From Anoxybacillus flavithermus (lineage in GTDB: Bacteria; Bacillota; Bacilli; Bacillales; Anoxybacillaceae): a stretch of 61,916 bases of DNA. The position numbers and the translations under genes are program-made. The notes below the pieces were generated by a model. It was not told where the DNA came from and did no database searches. It saw nothing but the letters and a program-made list of their open reading frames with translations. The DNA lies in contig NZ_PEDM01000015.1 in assembly GCF_002742685.1 (NCBI RefSeq), positions 1 through 61,916 on the forward strand, in the 5' to 3' direction. Positions 8,865-19,174 of the stretch are shown here, piece after piece; position 1 is the first letter of the stretch; every line of letters starts with the position of its first letter.

Positions 8865-9311
8865 ATGATACTTACACTATTACTTAGCTTATTTATTGCA
8901 CAACATACGTCCCCAGTGCACATGACAATCATTTTAGAAACGGTATATATGGATGGGGAAGTGAGTGAGGAGATAAGGAAAGAAACTGTAACATCGATGA
9001 AAGACATTTGGCACAAATATAAAGATTGGCATCTGATCAATATGGATGACGAGCAAATTGTTTTCCAACGTTACGTTGATGATTTGTCCCCATTAACAAA
9101 AGCAGGGTATTTTGGTCTTACTGAAGATGGAACACTTTCTATTTTTGAAGGGAAGCCAGGTGAATCATCTCGCGTCATCCAATCGTTTTTTCAAATTGAT
9201 GTAAAAAAACTTGAAAGCCATGAACGTGAGAAATTGAAAAAAGGCATTTCTGTTCGTTCGAAAAGAAATTACAAACGTGTCATTGAAGCGTATGAGCCGT
9301 TTGGGAAATAA
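8865..9311 (+). CDS. bofC: BofC, forespore checkpoint protein
   Basis: An exported forespore protein that restrains the SpoIVB signalling protease and so times sigma-K activation in B. subtilis. The protein has 148 residues. The N-terminus MILTLLLSLFIAQ is a short secretion signal or membrane anchor, and the body (LETVYMDGEVSEE ... GYFGLTEDGTLSIFEGKPG) is the BofC family. The ATG at 8865 lies 8 nt after GAGGTG; the in-frame ATG at 8859 is too close. The position before ruvA matches B. subtilis. Confidence 0.88.
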   Translation: MILTLLLSLFIAQHTSPVHMTIILETVYMDGEVSEEIRKETVTSMKDIWHKYKDWHLINMDDEQIVFQRYVDDLSPLTKAGYFGLTEDGTLSIFEGKPGESSRVIQSFFQIDVKKLESHEREKLKKGISVRSKRNYKRVIEAYEPFGK

Positions 9312-9336
9312 GCCCGCACATCAGCGGGCTTTCTTA
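9310..9336 (+). terminator. Terminator of bofC
   Basis: AGCCCGC (9311-9317) pairs with GCGGGCT (9324-9330), followed by TTCTTA. Confidence 0.85.
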
Positions 9337-9421
9337 TATGTTTAATCGTGTCTTGCCCTACGCTTTCCGCTTTTCTCATCTTATGTTAAAATGAAAGGCG
9401 TGAGAAAAGGAGGACGAGGCG

Positions 9422-10015
9422 TTGATTGAATTTATTCGTGGATATGTCGATTACGTTTCCCCAGAATATATTGTCGTTGAAAATAACGGAATAGGATATC
9501 AAATTTTTACTCCAAATCCGTTTTCATTTCAAATCAACAAACAGCAACAAATTGTTGTATATACATATCACTACGTACGTGAAGATGTGCTTGCGCTTTA
9601 CGGATTTCACACTCGTCAAGAGCGAACGTTATTTGCTAAACTATTGCAAGTATCAGGCATTGGACCAAAAGGGGCGTTGGCCATTTTAGCGGCCGGCCAG
9701 CTTGAGCAACTTGTTGAAGCGATTGAAGCAGAAAATGACCAGTTTTTATGTAAGTTTCCGGGTGTTGGGAAGAAAACAGCACGGCAAATGATTTTAGATT
9801 TAAAAGGAAAACTGCAAGCCATTGTGCCTGATGCGTTCCCAAATTTATTTACAGAGCCACTTGAAGCGATTGACTCGCTTTCTGAAGCACTTGAAGCGTT
9901 AAAGGCGCTCGGTTATGCGGATAAAGAAATTCAAAAAGTTGTGCCGATTTTAAAACAAGAGCGGTTATCGACAGAAGGATATATTAAGCTTGCTTTACAA
10001 AAACTACTGAAGTAA
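9422..10015 (+). CDS. ruvA: Holliday junction branch migration protein RuvA
   Basis: Binds Holliday junctions as a tetramer and loads the RuvB motor. The protein has 197 residues. The N-terminal OB fold is [28 protein letters not shown]; two helix-hairpin-helix motifs follow ([16 protein letters not shown] and [16 protein letters not shown]); the C-terminal domain III contacts RuvB ([15 protein letters not shown]). It starts with TTG, preceded by AAAAGGAGG. ruvB begins 12 bases after the stop. Confidence 0.95.
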   Translation: MIEFIRGYVDYVSPEYIVVENNGIGYQIFTPNPFSFQINKQQQIVVYTYHYVREDVLALYGFHTRQERTLFAKLLQVSGIGPKGALAILAAGQLEQLVEAIEAENDQFLCKFPGVGKKTARQMILDLKGKLQAIVPDAFPNLFTEPLEAIDSLSEALEALKALGYADKEIQKVVPILKQERLSTEGYIKLALQKLLK

Positions 10016-10027
10016 GGGGGATGCATG

Positions 10028-11026
10028 ATGGAGGAGCGTCTCATTTCAAGCGCAGCTGACTATGATGACGCATCGTTTGAATACAGTCTTCGTCCAAAAC
10101 AGTTGCGGGAATATATTGGACAACAAAAGGTAAAGGAAAACTTAACCGTATTTATTGAAGCAGCGAAAATGCGCGGAGAGACGCTTGATCATGTGCTGTT
10201 GTATGGACCACCAGGGCTTGGAAAAACGACGCTTGCCGCGATTATTGCAAACGAAATGGGTGTGCAATTGCGTACAACAGCTGGACCAGCGATTGAGCGA
10301 CCAGGAGACCTAGCTGCCATTTTAACAACACTTGAACCTGGTGATGTACTATTCATTGATGAAATTCATCGTCTGCCGCGAGCAGTAGAAGAAGTATTGT
10401 ATCCGGCAATGGAAGACTTTTGTTTGGATATTGTCATCGGAAAAGGACCGGCTGCCCGTTCTGTCCGTCTCGATTTACCACCATTTACACTCGTAGGGGC
10501 AACAACAAGATCTGGCGCACTTTCTGCCCCGCTTCGTGACCGCTTTGGTGTGTTAAGCCGTTTAGAATACTATACTCCTCAGGAACTCGCTCATATTGTG
10601 AAGCGAACAGCACACATTTTCGCGGTAGAAATCGAGGAAGAAGCCGCGTTTGAAATTGCCCGTCGCTCGCGAGGCACACCTCGCATCGCAAACCGATTGT
10701 TGCGACGTGTGCGTGATTTTGCCCAAGTGCGCGGGGATGGGACGATTACGTTTCTTTTAGCGAATGAGGCGCTCGAGCAATTGCAAGTCGATCGTTTAGG
10801 ATTAGACCATCTTGATCATAAGCTATTAAAAAGCATGATGGAAAAATTCCGCGGTGGACCAGTTGGATTAGAAACGATTGCTGCGACCATTGGTGAAGAG
10901 GCACAAACAATTGAAGATGTATATGAGCCGTATTTGTTGCAAATCGGTTTTTTACAACGAACACCGCGTGGTCGAATGGTTACACCGCTTGCATACAACC
11001 ATTTCGGCTTGGAGGTGCCGCAATGA
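10028..11026 (+). CDS. ruvB: Holliday junction helicase RuvB
   Basis: AAA+ motor of the RuvABC branch migration complex, 332 residues. Walker A is GPPGLGKT (60-67), Walker B is LFIDEIH, sensor 1 is LVGATTR, and the C-terminal winged helix ends in [14 protein letters not shown]. Two consecutive ATG codons at 10025 and 10028 are possible; 10028 is 7 nt from AAGGGGG and gives MEERL, like the B. subtilis start MDERL. Its stop overlaps the next small gene by four bases. Confidence 0.95.
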   Translation: MEERLISSAADYDDASFEYSLRPKQLREYIGQQKVKENLTVFIEAAKMRGETLDHVLLYGPPGLGKTTLAAIIANEMGVQLRTTAGPAIERPGDLAAILTTLEPGDVLFIDEIHRLPRAVEEVLYPAMEDFCLDIVIGKGPAARSVRLDLPPFTLVGATTRSGALSAPLRDRFGVLSRLEYYTPQELAHIVKRTAHIFAVEIEEEAAFEIARRSRGTPRIANRLLRRVRDFAQVRGDGTITFLLANEALEQLQVDRLGLDHLDHKLLKSMMEKFRGGPVGLETIAATIGEEAQTIEDVYEPYLLQIGFLQRTPRGRMVTPLAYNHFGLEVPQ

Positions 11027-11229
11027 CGAACTTGCCAAAAACAATCATGCTTATTGGTGTCGTTCTTATCATTGTCGGTTTTTTGATGCAATTTATTAAA
11101 CTCGGTCGCTTACCAGGAGACATCGTCATTAAAAAAGAAAATGCAACATTTTATTTCCCGATCATGACATCCATTATTTTAAGTGTCGTTTTATCGCTTA
11201 TTTTTTATATTATCGGTCGTTTTCGTTAA
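11023..11229 (+). CDS. DUF2905 small membrane protein
   Basis: A 68-residue protein with two hydrophobic segments (about residues 7-25 and 46-64) flanking [21 protein letters not shown], the conserved core of DUF2905. No function is established for the family. It overlaps the ruvB stop (ATGA) and is followed by queA 24 bases later, so it belongs to the ruvAB-queA-tgt operon. A small membrane protein inside a DNA repair/tRNA modification operon is common in Bacillaceae. Confidence 0.85.
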   Translation: MTNLPKTIMLIGVVLIIVGFLMQFIKLGRLPGDIVIKKENATFYFPIMTSIILSVVLSLIFYIIGRFR

Positions 11230-11253
11230 TGAAATAAAGAAAGGGACGTGGAT

Positions 11254-12285
11254 ATGAAAGTAGATTTATTTGATTTTTATTTACCAGAAGAACTCATTGC
11301 GCAAACCCCATTGCCAAATCGAGAAGCATCACGTCTTATGGTGCTTAATAAACAAACAGGGGAAGTGACGCATGAGCCAACATTTCGTTCCATTTTATCT
11401 TATTTGAAAGAAGGCGATTGCCTTGTTTTAAACGATACGCGCGTATTGCCAGCTCGCTTATATGGAGAAAAAGAAGGAACTGGGGCGCATATTGAAGTGC
11501 TTTTATTAAAACAGCTCGATGGCGATCAATGGGAGACACTTGTCAAGCCAGCGAAGCGCGTGAAAATCGGAACGATGCTTTCATTTGGTGATGGTCGTTT
11601 ACGTGCGGAATGTGTAGCTGAGCTAGAGCACGGCGGGCGCATTCTTTCGTTTTCATATGATGGTATTTTTCTTGAAGTGCTTGAGTCGCTTGGAGAAATG
11701 CCACTTCCTCCGTACATTAAAGCACAGCTCGATGACCGCGAACGATATCAAACGGTTTATGCTCGTGAAGCAGGGTCAGCCGCTGCTCCGACAGCAGGGT
11801 TACATTTTACAGAACAGCTTCTTGAAGATGTACGAAAAAAAGGGGTACATCTTGCTTTTATTACGTTACACGTCGGATTAGGAACGTTTCGTCCTGTAAA
11901 CGTAGAAAACATTGAGGAACATGATATGCATGCTGAGTTTTATCAAATGACAGAACAAACTGCGCAATTGCTGAACGATGTAAAAGCAAAAGGTGGACGT
12001 ATTATTGCTGTCGGGACGACATCGACACGCACGCTTGAGACGATCGCGTCTCGTCACGATGGAATGTTTGTTGCTGAAAGCGGTTGGACGGACATTTTTA
12101 TTTATCCGGGCTATACGTTTCGTGCAATTGACGGAATGATTACAAATTTTCATTTACCAAAATCGACGCTCATTATGCTTGTTAGTGCGTTAGCGGGGCG
12201 AGAGCATGTGTTACGTGCTTACGAAGAAGCAGTAAAAGAGCGTTACCGATTTTTTAGCTTCGGTGACGCAATGCTCATTATATGA
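11254..12285 (+). CDS. queA: S-adenosylmethionine:tRNA ribosyltransferase-isomerase
   Basis: Transfers the ribosyl part of SAM to preQ1 in tRNA, forming epoxyqueuosine. The protein has 343 residues. The start [17 protein letters not shown] at 11254 is 8 nt after AAAGAAAGGG and matches B. subtilis QueA; the GTG at 11248 would add two residues. Conserved segments include [43 protein letters not shown] and [10 protein letters not shown]. It acts after Tgt, the next gene, which inserts preQ1. Confidence 0.95.
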   Translation: MKVDLFDFYLPEELIAQTPLPNREASRLMVLNKQTGEVTHEPTFRSILSYLKEGDCLVLNDTRVLPARLYGEKEGTGAHIEVLLLKQLDGDQWETLVKPAKRVKIGTMLSFGDGRLRAECVAELEHGGRILSFSYDGIFLEVLESLGEMPLPPYIKAQLDDRERYQTVYAREAGSAAAPTAGLHFTEQLLEDVRKKGVHLAFITLHVGLGTFRPVNVENIEEHDMHAEFYQMTEQTAQLLNDVKAKGGRIIAVGTTSTRTLETIASRHDGMFVAESGWTDIFIYPGYTFRAIDGMITNFHLPKSTLIMLVSALAGREHVLRAYEEAVKERYRFFSFGDAMLII

Positions 12286-12290
12286 ATTGA

Positions 12291-13445
<1,155 letters not shown>

Positions 13446-13459
13446 AAAGGGGTGAAAAT

Positions 13460-13723
13460 ATGGAAACTGTAGCAAGCTTACTACCACTTATTTTATTCTT
13501 TGCGATTTTTTACTTTTTGCTTATTCGCCCGCAACAAAAGCGGCAAAAAGCTGTTCAACAAATGCAGGCAAATTTGCAAAAAGGAGACAAAGTCATTACG
13601 ATTGGTGGATTGCATGGCATCATCGATTCACTTGATGAACATACGGTCGTCATTCGCGCGGGTGACGGTTCGCGTCTTACATATGATCGTGCGGCCATTC
13701 GTGAAGTTGTCAATGAAAAATAA
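13460..13723 (+). CDS. yajC: Preprotein translocase subunit YajC
   Basis: A small membrane partner of the Sec translocon that associates with SecDF. The protein has 87 residues: one N-terminal transmembrane helix (LLPLILFFAIFYFLLI), the RPQQKRQKA signature and a short cytoplasmic domain (KGDKVITIGGLHGII). AAAGGGGTG lies just upstream of the ATG. Last gene of the ruvA-to-yajC run before a terminator; secDF lies about 3 kb downstream. Confidence 0.95.
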   Translation: METVASLLPLILFFAIFYFLLIRPQQKRQKAVQQMQANLQKGDKVITIGGLHGIIDSLDEHTVVIRAGDGSRLTYDRAAIREVVNEK

Positions 13724-13750
13724 GACAGGTTTGTTGCCTGTCTTATTTTT
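13716..13750. terminator. Bidirectional terminator between yajC and the convergent membrane gene
   Basis: AAAAATAAGACAGG (13716-13729) pairs with CCTGTCTTATTTTT (13737-13750). A runs on one side and T runs on the other let it work in both directions; it overlaps the stop codons of both converging genes. Confidence 0.9.
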
Positions 13751-14123
13751 ATGCGCTTCGTGAACGAGATGTGGCGACGTTGACACCAATTATTCCACCG
13801 ATGATGGCCGTGATGAGAAACCCGACATGGTATCCCCACTGTTCAATCGAAAACGTTCGGTCCATGCCAAGAAATTGAAAGAAAAAAATGATTGTTGTAA
13901 AAATGATGCCCGTTGCTCCCCCAAGCATCCAACCGCGCGTTTTCCCTTTTCCACCTGCAATAAACCCACCGAAAAACAATGATAAAAATGCGAGCCCATG
14001 CATCACCCATTGCAATGACGTTTCATCATAACTTGTCAACTTCAACAAAAGAGCCAATGTAAAGCTACATAAGATAGCGCTTATAAAAATCGTTATAATC
14101 CCATAAAAAATAGCACGAATCAT
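13749..14123 (-). CDS. TIGR04086 family membrane protein (YrzE-like)
   Basis: A 124-residue protein with four predicted hydrophobic helices, including IFYGIITIFISAILCSFTLALLL and GLAFLSLFFGGFIAGG, and a KTRGWMLGGATGI loop typical of the family. Function unknown. The ATG at 14123 is 6 nt after AAGGAGGG, so I prefer it to the ATG at 14144. It faces yajC and shares its terminator. B. subtilis has a similar gene, yrzE, at this place. Confidence 0.75.
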   Translation of the reverse strand: MIRAIFYGIITIFISAILCSFTLALLLKLTSYDETSLQWVMHGLAFLSLFFGGFIAGGKGKTRGWMLGGATGIIFTTIIFFFQFLGMDRTFSIEQWGYHVGFLITAIIGGIIGVNVATSRSRSA

Positions 14124-14213
14124 TCGTAACCCTCCTTCCTGCATTTAGTACAAACATATTCGGACGTCCATTTGTTTAGAATAAAAACGTATAACAAATG
14201 AGGGGGAATGAAC

Positions 14214-14861
14214 GTGGAGTACGTCACGATTATTTTACGAACGTTATTATTGTATGGGGTTATTTTATTTATTTTCCGTATTATGGGGAAAAGAGAAATT
14301 GGAGAGTTAAGCATTTTAGACTTAGTTGTTTTTATTATGATTGGGGAAATGGCCGTTATTGCGATTGAACAGCCGAAAGACCCGATCTTTCACACGATCG
14401 TGCCGATGATTGTGCTGACGATTGCCCAAATTGCTTTTGCCTATTTTTCTTTAAAAAGCGAAATGTTTCGCCGTCTCGTTGATGGATCACCAACGGTCAT
14501 TATTAACAACGGAAAAATTGATGAAAAGGCGATGCGGAAACAACGATACAATTTTGACGATTTGCTTATTCAATTGCGTGAAAAAAATATTAAAAACATT
14601 GCCGATGTCGAGTTTGCCATTTTAGAGCCGTCTGGCAAACTGTCTGTATTTGAAAAAGAAAAAGGAAAAAAGAAAACACCGTCTTTAGCACTACCGCTTA
14701 TTAAAGACGGTGTCATTCAAGAAGAACATTTAGCGCTCATCAATCAAACGAGCGCATGGTTAATGAAGCAACTAAAAAAACGCGGATATGAGCAGATCGA
14801 TAACATTTCGTATTGTACATATGAAGATGGAACGTTTTATATTGACGAAAAAGATGAGTGA
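14214..14861 (+). CDS. yrbG: DUF421 membrane protein YrbG
   Basis: A 215-residue protein with three N-terminal transmembrane helices (YVTIILRTLLLYGVILFIF, LDLVVFIMIGEMAVI, IVPMIVLTIAQIAFAYF) and a cytoplasmic DUF421/YetF-type domain (SPTVIINNGKIDEKAMRKQR, DLLIQLREKNIKNIADVEFAILEPSG). Function is not established. GTG at 14214 is 7 nt from AGGGGG; the ATG at 14208 is only 1 nt away. Its last base abuts the last base of convergent spoVB with no gap. Confidence 0.8.
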   Translation: MEYVTIILRTLLLYGVILFIFRIMGKREIGELSILDLVVFIMIGEMAVIAIEQPKDPIFHTIVPMIVLTIAQIAFAYFSLKSEMFRRLVDGSPTVIINNGKIDEKAMRKQRYNFDDLLIQLREKNIKNIADVEFAILEPSGKLSVFEKEKGKKKTPSLALPLIKDGVIQEEHLALINQTSAWLMKQLKKRGYEQIDNISYCTYEDGTFYIDEKDE

Positions 14862-16385
14862 CTATCGGAACAATTGACGAAACTCATCTTTTTCAATTAG
14901 GCGAAACGATTGAGCGAGAGCAAGATATATGAACGTCATTATTGCGATGGCGACAATTGTTTTCATAAGCAATGAAAATGGTAAAAGCGGGACGATCCAA
15001 TGGCCAACTGTTGTCACAGAAACAATGACGATGAAATGCGCGACGTAATGTTTTACGTACAAAGAAAGCGAAATGGCTTTTATAATTGTCGCAGCATGTA
15101 ATAATGTAACAACCATGATGCCAACGGTGATGGCTAGCGCAGCCCCCATAATGCCAAGTGATGGTTGGGAAGAGAGCCAAAAAATAAGCGCTGTTTTAAC
15201 GATAGCACCGATCAAGCTATTTGTCATTGCTTCTTTTGCTAAATCGAGCGCCTGCAAGACGGCTTGCAGTGGGCCTTGCAAGTAATAAAAGATAAAAAAC
15301 GGGGCCATCACTTTGACAAAAATCGCTGCTTCATTTGCCCCATACATTAATTGCATCATTTCTTCTGCTAATACGTATAACACAACAATAGATAGTCCCC
15401 CAGCTAAAAGTGATAACCGTACAGCTTGATGTAAGCGATACTCGATTAAGCGATATTGCTTTTGGGCGGCAGCTTCACTAATAGCCGGAACGAGTGAGGT
15501 GGCGAGCGCATATGTAATAAATGATGGAAGCATTAAAAGAGGTAGCGCATATCCGGTAAGTTCCCCGTATTGTTTTGTCGCATGGCTTGCAGTAATGCCG
15601 GCAAGCGCCAAACTTTGTGCAACGACAATCGGTTCAAAAAACCAGGCGACTGATCCAATCATTCGACTTCCAAGTGTAGGTACAGCAATGCGCATGAGTG
15701 AAACGAACGTATCCTTTCCTTCTTTTACGTAGGCGAAAAAGCGATAACGAATGCGAATCGGTTTTTTTCGTTTAAATGTAATGAATAAATAAACGAGCGA
15801 TACAAACTCCCCAACGACCGCAGAAACCATCGCCCCTGCTGCGGCATATTCGATACCGTACGGCAAAAAAGCGGTTGTAAAAGCAGCGATAAGCGTGATG
15901 CGGACAGCTTGTTCAAGCAATTGAGAATACGCATATGGTTTCATTTGCTGTCTTCCTTGAAAATATCCACGCAAAACGGAAGACAGAGCGACAATTGGGA
16001 CGACTGGTGCAATGGCAACAAGCGGATAATAAACGCGCGCGTCTGTAAATAACGTGTTAGAAAGAATGGGAGCGATGGCGAGCAGAGCCGGGAAAAAGAT
16101 CATACTTAAAACAATCGTAATGGATAGGGATACAACTAATATTTTTTTTATTTTTCGTCTGTCGCCCACTGCTTCCGCTTCAGCGACAAGCTTTGAAATA
16201 GCGACAGGGAGGCCGAACTGCGTAATTGTAATCGCTAATACGAGCGTCGGCACAGCCATCATATATAAACCTACCCCTTCTTCACCGATGAGACGAGCAA
16301 CGACGATACGATTAATAAAGCCGAGTATGCGCGTCAACAATCCAGCAACAATTAAAATCATCGTCCCTTTCAAAAATTTGGACAT
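14862..16385 (-). CDS. spoVB: Stage V sporulation protein B (lipid flippase family)
   Basis: A multi-helix (about 14 TM) polysaccharide biosynthesis/MurJ-superfamily protein of 507 residues. SpoVB is needed for spore cortex synthesis, probably by moving lipid-linked precursors. The N-terminus SKFLKGTMILIVAGLLTRILGFINRI and the EEGVGLYMMAVP segment are typical. AGGGAGG lies just before the ATG at 16385; the ATG at 16415 lacks such a site. It is the only gene on the minus strand between 14.1 and 25.7 kb and is divergent from comN. Confidence 0.88.
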   Translation of the reverse strand: MSKFLKGTMILIVAGLLTRILGFINRIVVARLIGEEGVGLYMMAVPTLVLAITITQFGLPVAISKLVAEAEAVGDRRKIKKILVVSLSITIVLSMIFFPALLAIAPILSNTLFTDARVYYPLVAIAPVVPIVALSSVLRGYFQGRQQMKPYAYSQLLEQAVRITLIAAFTTAFLPYGIEYAAAGAMVSAVVGEFVSLVYLFITFKRKKPIRIRYRFFAYVKEGKDTFVSLMRIAVPTLGSRMIGSVAWFFEPIVVAQSLALAGITASHATKQYGELTGYALPLLMLPSFITYALATSLVPAISEAAAQKQYRLIEYRLHQAVRLSLLAGGLSIVVLYVLAEEMMQLMYGANEAAIFVKVMAPFFIFYYLQGPLQAVLQALDLAKEAMTNSLIGAIVKTALIFWLSSQPSLGIMGAALAITVGIMVVTLLHAATIIKAISLSLYVKHYVAHFIVIVSVTTVGHWIVPLLPFSLLMKTIVAIAIMTFIYLALAQSFRLIEKDEFRQLFR

Positions 16386-16476
16386 GTTCCTCCCTACCTT
16401 CTCAAATGAGGTCATCTTTTATACAATGAAATATATGCACATGTTGGCCAAGCATGACAAAATGGGGGAGATGAAT

Positions 16477-16749
16477 GTGGATCGAGAACAATTAATGCCA
16501 GCGCTACAAAGTAAAGTAGATGAGTTAAAATTGCTCGGTTATGAGCAAGCAACGATTGAAGATGTATGGAATTGTTTAATGGTGAAAAAATGGAAAAAAA
16601 ATAAAGAAGAAAAGCGGCTGTTTGAACTTGTAAACGACATTTTATCATTGCGTGCAAGTGATTATATGGCTTATGTTGTTCAAAAGGAACAAAAACACGA
16701 TCGTTGGTTTACGGAAGAAGGGCTTTCGGAATTACAACAATTGTTTTAA
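16477..16749 (+). CDS. comN: Post-transcriptional regulator ComN (YrzD)
   Basis: A 90-residue member of the ComN family, which in B. subtilis promotes accumulation of late competence comE mRNA and localises at poles and septa. Conserved core: VDELKLLGYEQATIEDVWNC, VKKWKKNKEEKRLFELVNDIL, ASDYMAY. The reading frame runs back through spoVB antisense to 16054, but the GTG at 16477 has GGGGGAG 6 nt upstream and gives the normal length. The position between spoVB and secDF matches B. subtilis. Confidence 0.8.
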   Translation: MDREQLMPALQSKVDELKLLGYEQATIEDVWNCLMVKKWKKNKEEKRLFELVNDILSLRASDYMAYVVQKEQKHDRWFTEEGLSELQQLF

Positions 16750-16765
16750 CTGTTTATTTGGAAAT

Positions 16766-16785
16766 TGACAGAAAGTGTACTGTCA
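16766..16785 (+). repeat. Small dyad in the secDF leader
   Basis: TGACAG (16766-16771) and CTGTCA (16780-16785) form a 6-bp stem with an 8-nt loop between comN and secDF. No T run. Role unknown. Confidence 0.35.
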
Positions 16786-16810
16786 TTCATAATTTGTTTT
16801 GTTGGTAAAA

Positions 16811-16830
16811 ATTCTGGCAGACGCCAGAAT
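16811..16830 (+). promoter_or_regulatory. Perfect hairpin directly before the secDF ribosome binding site
   Basis: ATTCTGGC (16811-16818) and GCCAGAAT (16823-16830) form a perfect 8-bp stem with an AGAC loop. AGGAGG starts 3 nt later. There is no T run. It could stabilise the mRNA or tune ribosome access. Confidence 0.55.
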
Positions 16831-16844
16831 AGAGGAGGATTTTT

Positions 16845-19091
16845 ATGGTAAAACGTAGTCGCATCATTGCTTTTTTCCTTCTTGTCGTTTTACTAGGCGG
16901 CATGATGGGAACAACAGCAGAGAAAATTGTGAAAAACATTAAGCTTGGCTTAGACTTGCAAGGTGGCTTTGAAATTTTATATGAAGTGAAGCCGACAAAA
17001 GAAGGAGAAAAAATTACGAAAGACGTGTTGCTTAGCACCGTAAGCGCGTTAAATAAACGCATTAACGTGCTTGGGGTGAGCGAACCACGCATTGATGTAG
17101 AAGGGAACGATCGTATTCGCGTTCAGTTAGCTGGGGTAAAAGATCAAAATAAAGCGCGCGAAATTTTATCCACAGAGGCGAAATTAACGTTTCGCGATGT
17201 ACATGATAATGTATTGATGGATGGGAGCGACCTCGTTGAAGGGGGAGCAAAACAAACGTTTGACGATAAAGGGAAACCGAGCGTTGCCATTCAATTAAAA
17301 GATGCGAACAAGTTTAAAGAAGTGACACAAAAAGTACTAAGTATGGCACCAAACAACGTGCTTGTCATTTGGCTTGATTTCGAAGAAGGTGTTGACTCAT
17401 ACGCGAAAGAAGTAGGAAAAGAGCATCCGAAGTTTATTTCGGCTGCACAAGTGAACGAAGTGTTCAATCAGACAGATGTTTCAATCGTTGGAAACTTCAC
17501 TGTGGAAGAAGCAAAACAATTAGCTGATTTATTAAACGCGGGCGCTCTACCTGTTGAGTTAAAAGAAATTTATTCAACATCGGTCGGTGCACAGTTTGGT
17601 GAACAGGCGTTACAAAAAACAATTTTTGCTGGCATCATCGGCATTGCGCTTGTCTTTTTATTTATGCTCATTTTTTATCGTCTGCCGGGAATTGTCGCTG
17701 TCGTTACATTAAGTGTATATATTTATCTCATCTTGCTCGTCTTTGATTGGATGAACGGTGTATTGACGCTACCGGGAATTGCTGCACTCATTCTCGGTGT
17801 TGGTATGGCAGTCGATGCAAACATTATTACATACGAGCGCATCAAAGATGAATTAAAGCTTGGAAAATCGCTCATGTCAGCATATCGCATCGGTAATCGT
17901 GGTTCTTTCGGAACGATTTTAGACGCAAACATTACAACGATTATTGCTGGTGTGGTTTTATTTGTGTACGGGACGAGCTCTGTGAAAGGATTTGCGACAA
18001 TGCTCATTATCAGCATTTTAGCAAGCTTTATTACAGCGGTATATGGTACGCGTCTCTTGCTCGGTTTGCTTGTGAAAAGTCGCTTATTCGATAAAAAACC
18101 ACATTATTTTGGCGTTAATCCAAAAGACGTGTTAGACATTGCGAAAGTGACAGATGATACAGATGTGCCGACGAAGTTTGCACGTCTCGACTTTGTAAAA
18201 CGAAGCAAACTATTTTTCATCGTTTCAGGGGCCATGTTTGCCATCGGGCTTGTATTATTGCTCACTGCAAAATTAAATTTAGGTATCGATTTCTCTAGTG
18301 GTACACGCGTCGATTTAATGAGCGAAAAATCACTGACAACAGAAGAAGTGAAGCAAGAGTTAAAACAATTGCAACTCGAACCGAAAGATGTCGTCCTGTC
18401 TGGCAATAACAACGAAATGGCGATTGTACGTTTTCTTGGGGTACTTGACCAAAAAGAAATTTCAAAGTTAAAATCACATTTTAAAGAAAAATATGGAATA
18501 GAGCCGAACGTAAGCACTGTATCGCCAACGGTCGGAAAAGAATTGGCGCGCAATGCGTTTATTTCCGTACTCATTGCATCCATTGGTATCATCATTTACG
18601 TAACCGTTCGCTTTGAAATGTACATGGCCATTGCAGCTATTGTTGCCCTATTGCATGATGCATTTTTCATCATCGCTTTCTTTAGTTTGACGCGCTTAGA
18701 AGTTGACTTAACGTTTATTGCCGCTGTATTAACGATCGTCGGTTATTCGATTAATGATACGATCGTGACGTTTGATCGCATTCGTTATTTAATGAAAAAA
18801 CGGAAGGTGAAAACGGTCGACGATTTAAAAGATATCGTCAACAAAGCGTTACAACAAACGTTCGGCCGCTCGATCAATACAGTATTAACTGTCGTCTTTA
18901 CAGTCATTGCGCTTTTATTATTCGGTAGTGAAGCGATTCGCAATTTCTCATTTGCATTGCTTGTTGGTTTAATTTCTGGCACATATTCTTCGCTCTTTAT
19001 CGCAGCACAATTATGGCTTATTTGGAAAGCAAAACAATTGAAAAAAGGAAAACAAAAACGCGACCAATGGGAAGTGGAACCAGAAGTATAA
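16845..19091 (+). CDS. secDF: Protein translocase SecDF (fused)
   Basis: An RND-type membrane protein that uses the proton gradient to finish protein export with SecYEG. The protein has 748 residues; SecD and SecF are fused in one chain, as in Bacillus. The SecD half starts with one TM helix and has LGLDLQGGFEILYEV, a large periplasmic-type domain and five TM helices with the LILGVGMAVDANIITYERI motif. The SecF half begins near residue 445 with LNLGIDFSSGTRVDL and has the VGYSINDTIVTFDRIR motif. A strong SD (AGAGGAGG) precedes the ATG. Confidence 0.96.
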   Translation: MVKRSRIIAFFLLVVLLGGMMGTTAEKIVKNIKLGLDLQGGFEILYEVKPTKEGEKITKDVLLSTVSALNKRINVLGVSEPRIDVEGNDRIRVQLAGVKDQNKAREILSTEAKLTFRDVHDNVLMDGSDLVEGGAKQTFDDKGKPSVAIQLKDANKFKEVTQKVLSMAPNNVLVIWLDFEEGVDSYAKEVGKEHPKFISAAQVNEVFNQTDVSIVGNFTVEEAKQLADLLNAGALPVELKEIYSTSVGAQFGEQALQKTIFAGIIGIALVFLFMLIFYRLPGIVAVVTLSVYIYLILLVFDWMNGVLTLPGIAALILGVGMAVDANIITYERIKDELKLGKSLMSAYRIGNRGSFGTILDANITTIIAGVVLFVYGTSSVKGFATMLIISILASFITAVYGTRLLLGLLVKSRLFDKKPHYFGVNPKDVLDIAKVTDDTDVPTKFARLDFVKRSKLFFIVSGAMFAIGLVLLLTAKLNLGIDFSSGTRVDLMSEKSLTTEEVKQELKQLQLEPKDVVLSGNNNEMAIVRFLGVLDQKEISKLKSHFKEKYGIEPNVSTVSPTVGKELARNAFISVLIASIGIIIYVTVRFEMYMAIAAIVALLHDAFFIIAFFSLTRLEVDLTFIAAVLTIVGYSINDTIVTFDRIRYLMKKRKVKTVDDLKDIVNKALQQTFGRSINTVLTVVFTVIALLLFGSEAIRNFSFALLVGLISGTYSSLFIAAQLWLIWKAKQLKKGKQKRDQWEVEPEV

Positions 19092-19120
19092 ACGTCGTGG
19101 CGCATGCCGCGACGTTTTTT
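19091..19120 (+). terminator. Terminator of secDF
   Basis: AACGTCGTGGC pairs with GCCGCGACGTT around a GCAT loop, followed by six T. Confidence 0.9.
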
Positions 19121-19174
19121 CATGGGGTGAATAGGATACACTAAAAAAAACAAAAGGGAAAGGGAGCGAATGGA

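Noticed and set aside
9330-9421. Possible LexA (SOS) box before ruvA
   Set aside because: I looked for the Bacillus CGAAC-N4-GTTCG-type site and saw none in this interval.
16054-16476. N-terminal extension of comN of 141 codons
   Set aside because: The extension is antisense to spoVB and has no SD at its start; the normal ComN length is obtained from the GTG at 16477.
18104-18595. Minus-strand frame of 163 codons inside secDF
   Set aside because: Shadow of the SecD/SecF junction; no start signals.
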